This document shows, piece by piece, positions 62,608 to 64,000 of a stretch of DNA of 64,000 nucleotides. This DNA is from Pectinatus sottacetonis (GTDB taxonomy: Bacteria > Bacillota > Negativicutes > Selenomonadales > Selenomonadaceae): positions 216,001 through 280,000 of the forward strand of contig NZ_WIQK01000001.1 of assembly GCF_015732155.1 (NCBI RefSeq), read 5' to 3'. Below the pieces are notes generated by a model. It did no database searches. It was not told the origin of the DNA and saw only the letters and a list, made by a program, of their open reading frames with translations. The position numbers were made by a program, and so were the translations under genes. Within the stretch, counting starts at the first letter, position 1, and every line of letters begins with the position of its first letter.

Positions 62608-63774
62608 ATGAAAAAAAACCGTAAATTCTTATATCGCTTTCTGCTAATAATTTTATTAGCAATAACAGCTTTAAATATATACACTTATGGTCAGGTTAAA
62701 AGACCGCACTTAGTAAATACCAACGGAAGAACTTTTGAAAAAGCTTCTGTAATAAAAATCCTGCGTGATAATATTCAGGAAAATGGCAGCCGCATTGGTG
62801 ATCAAATTGTACTTTTAAAATTAAATAACGGTAACATTATTAAAGCTAACTGTCCCAATGGAATGTTATTTGGTACAATCTGTCACCCCAATATGGAAGT
62901 AGTGGTAATTTCCAGCTATATCGGAAATACTGCTATTCATACAGTTTATAGTATGGATAGATCTAAACCATTATTTTTATTTATTGGTGTATTCTTACTA
63001 TTGCTCTGCCTTATCGGCGGAAGAAAGGGAATCAAATCATCTATTGCCTTGATTTTTACCTTTACCTGTTTTATATTCTTATTTTTTCCCATGCTAATGC
63101 ATGGAGTACGCCCCATTATGGCAGCAGTGCTAACTTCTTTTATCATTCTTATTTCGACCATTTACTTAATAAATGGTCCTACTATAAAATCTCTGGTAGC
63201 TGTAGCAGCTTCTTTCTGTGGTATTTCAACAGCATGCATAGCCGCTTTATTGTTCGGCTGGAGTGCTTCTTTATCAGGTTACAATGTTTCAAATATAGAA
63301 TCACTGCTTTTTATTGAGCAAAACACACCTATAAATGTAGGTGAATTATTATTTGCTGGAATATTATTCGCTAGTTTGGGAGCCGTCATGGATATAGCCA
63401 TGGACATATCTTCTGCAGTCTTTGAATTAAGCCGTCATAATAAAGGAATGACTCCGTATACGCTTTTTACCAGTGGCATGAATGTAGGCAGGGATGTAAT
63501 GGGAACAATGTCTTCAACCCTGATTCTGGCATTTTTTGGCAGCTCATTAGGTATGTGGGTACTTGACTATGTATATGCCCTTCCCTATTTGCAATTAATC
63601 AATTCCAATGCCATAGGAATTGAACTGATGCAGGGCTTGTCAGGAAGCTTTGGTGTTATTTTAACAGTACCAATAACAGCAGTTTTTTCAGCTTGGTTTC
63701 CTGTTTATATCAAACAATGGCAGACTAAAAATTTTTTTAATATAAAAATTTTCTCTATATTACGGCATAAATAA
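62608..63774 (+). CDS. YibE/F family membrane protein
   Basis: A 388-residue integral membrane protein: one N-terminal helix (YRFLLIILLAITALNIYTY), an extracytoplasmic domain about 30-120, and seven or so helices from about residue 125. GELLFAGILFASLGAVMDIAMDI and TLFTSGMNVGRDVMGTMSSTL are the hallmark segments of YibE/F. The molecular function is unknown; a link to sugar or cofactor transport has been suggested for relatives only by context. The site AAAGGA lies 14 bases before the ATG, further than usual. Confidence 0.88.
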   Translation: MKKNRKFLYRFLLIILLAITALNIYTYGQVKRPHLVNTNGRTFEKASVIKILRDNIQENGSRIGDQIVLLKLNNGNIIKANCPNGMLFGTICHPNMEVVVISSYIGNTAIHTVYSMDRSKPLFLFIGVFLLLLCLIGGRKGIKSSIALIFTFTCFIFLFFPMLMHGVRPIMAAVLTSFIILISTIYLINGPTIKSLVAVAASFCGISTACIAALLFGWSASLSGYNVSNIESLLFIEQNTPINVGELLFAGILFASLGAVMDIAMDISSAVFELSRHNKGMTPYTLFTSGMNVGRDVMGTMSSTLILAFFGSSLGMWVLDYVYALPYLQLINSNAIGIELMQGLSGSFGVILTVPITAVFSAWFPVYIKQWQTKNFFNIKIFSILRHK

Positions 63775-63781
63775 ATTTATT

Positions 63782-64000
63782 TTAAACCTCACCATCATCC
63801 ATAATACCTAATTTTCTTTTCCAATAACGTGAATAAATAGCACCTAATGGATTATGGGCTAATAATCGATCTTTTACCACCAGTGTAGTAACAGGTCCTG
63901 GACAATTTTTATTAAAAATTGTATCATGACCTACACATAATCCACATGAAATATAAAGTTCCACATTATTTTCCGCTAAAAATTTAGCTTGAAATTTAGG
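63782..64000 (-). CDS. DUF1847 metal-binding protein, C-terminal part (runs off the right edge)
   Basis: The minus-strand frame is open from the window edge to a stop at 63782, 72 codons, with no start needed inside. The sequence includes VELYISCGLCVGHDTIFNKN, CPGPVTTLVVKDRLLAHNPL and then AIYSRYWKRKL, the conserved end of DUF1847 proteins, small Cys-rich proteins of unknown function common in anaerobes. The N-terminal Cys-rich part is outside. It converges with the YibE/F gene, only seven bases apart. Confidence 0.85.
   Translation of the reverse strand, partial: PKFQAKFLAENNVELYISCGLCVGHDTIFNKNCPGPVTTLVVKDRLLAHNPLGAIYSRYWKRKLGIMDDGEV

Noticed and set aside
1..64000. tRNA, rRNA, tmRNA or prophage genes
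   Set aside because: No cloverleaf, rRNA or tmRNA sequence and no phage structural or integrase gene was recognised by reading; a tRNAscan or Infernal run would be needed to exclude short RNAs fully.

Overview
The window looks like a chromosomal segment of a low-GC, diderm Firmicute, most probably a member of the Negativicutes (Selenomonadales-type). Three things point there: Firmicute gene orders (divIC - S1 protein - tilS - hpt - ftsH, and ctsR - mcsA - mcsB - clpC - radA - yacL - ispD - ispF - gltX - cysE - cysS - mrnC), an outer-membrane TolC-type tripartite exporter, and a biotin-free carboxyltransferase subunit of the oxaloacetate decarboxylase/transcarboxylase type next to several cobalamin features. 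The genus is inference; no rRNA or other marker that would settle it is in the window.

Layout. 1-0.7 kb: two tandem cobalamin riboswitches on the minus strand whose target gene lies left of the window. 1-8.3 kb: small transporter and metabolic units (BrnQ carrier; a Gdx-type SMR exporter paired with an unusual alpha-oxoamine-synthase-like PLP enzyme; an APC permease with a PuuD-like amidotransferase; ThiT under a TPP riboswitch). 8.4-15.3 kb: a chemoreceptor and a TolC/MacA/MacB-like exporter operon. 15.6-19.8 kb: a tiny secreted His/Asp-rich protein and a 1222-residue double-GTPase dynamin-like protein. 19.9-29 kb: hemolysin III-like protein, tcdA, a minus-strand run uspA - gamma-carbonic anhydrase - ndk - cobalamin adenosyltransferase, a Fur-controlled feoA-feoA-feoB operon and recJ. 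29-35.6 kb: a UgtP-like glycosyltransferase, then the divIC-to-ftsH block, followed at once by a complete-looking group II intron (35.6-37.5 kb). 37.8-42.8 kb: carboxyltransferase gene with a decayed IS200/IS605 (TnpB) end in its leader, a PdtaS/PdtaR-type kinase with an ANTAR antiterminator, and a c-di-AMP-riboswitch-controlled NlpC/P60 hydrolase. 43-60 kb: T-box-controlled ileS, the CtsR heat-shock operon, and the radA-to-mrnC housekeeping block. 60-64 kb: THF-riboswitch/folT, a secreted metallophosphatase, a YibE/F protein, and a partial DUF1847 gene at the edge.

Regulation is dominated by RNA: two cobalamin, one TPP, one c-di-AMP, one THF riboswitch and one T-box are recognisable from sequence. 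A recurring local design is an intrinsic-terminator hairpin ending within about 30 nt of the next start codon (tilS, ispD, folT, the metallophosphatase). Most unusual points: the tandem B12 switches, a T-box with a non-canonical bulge, a CtsR box with shortened spacing inside a consensus promoter, loss of disA from a conserved cluster although a c-di-AMP riboswitch is present, a small hydrophobic ORF wedged between clpC and radA, the Gdx/PLP-enzyme pair with a His-to-Asn active-site change, and a TnpB/omegaRNA-like remnant whose 3' edge abuts the carboxyltransferase ribosome-binding region.
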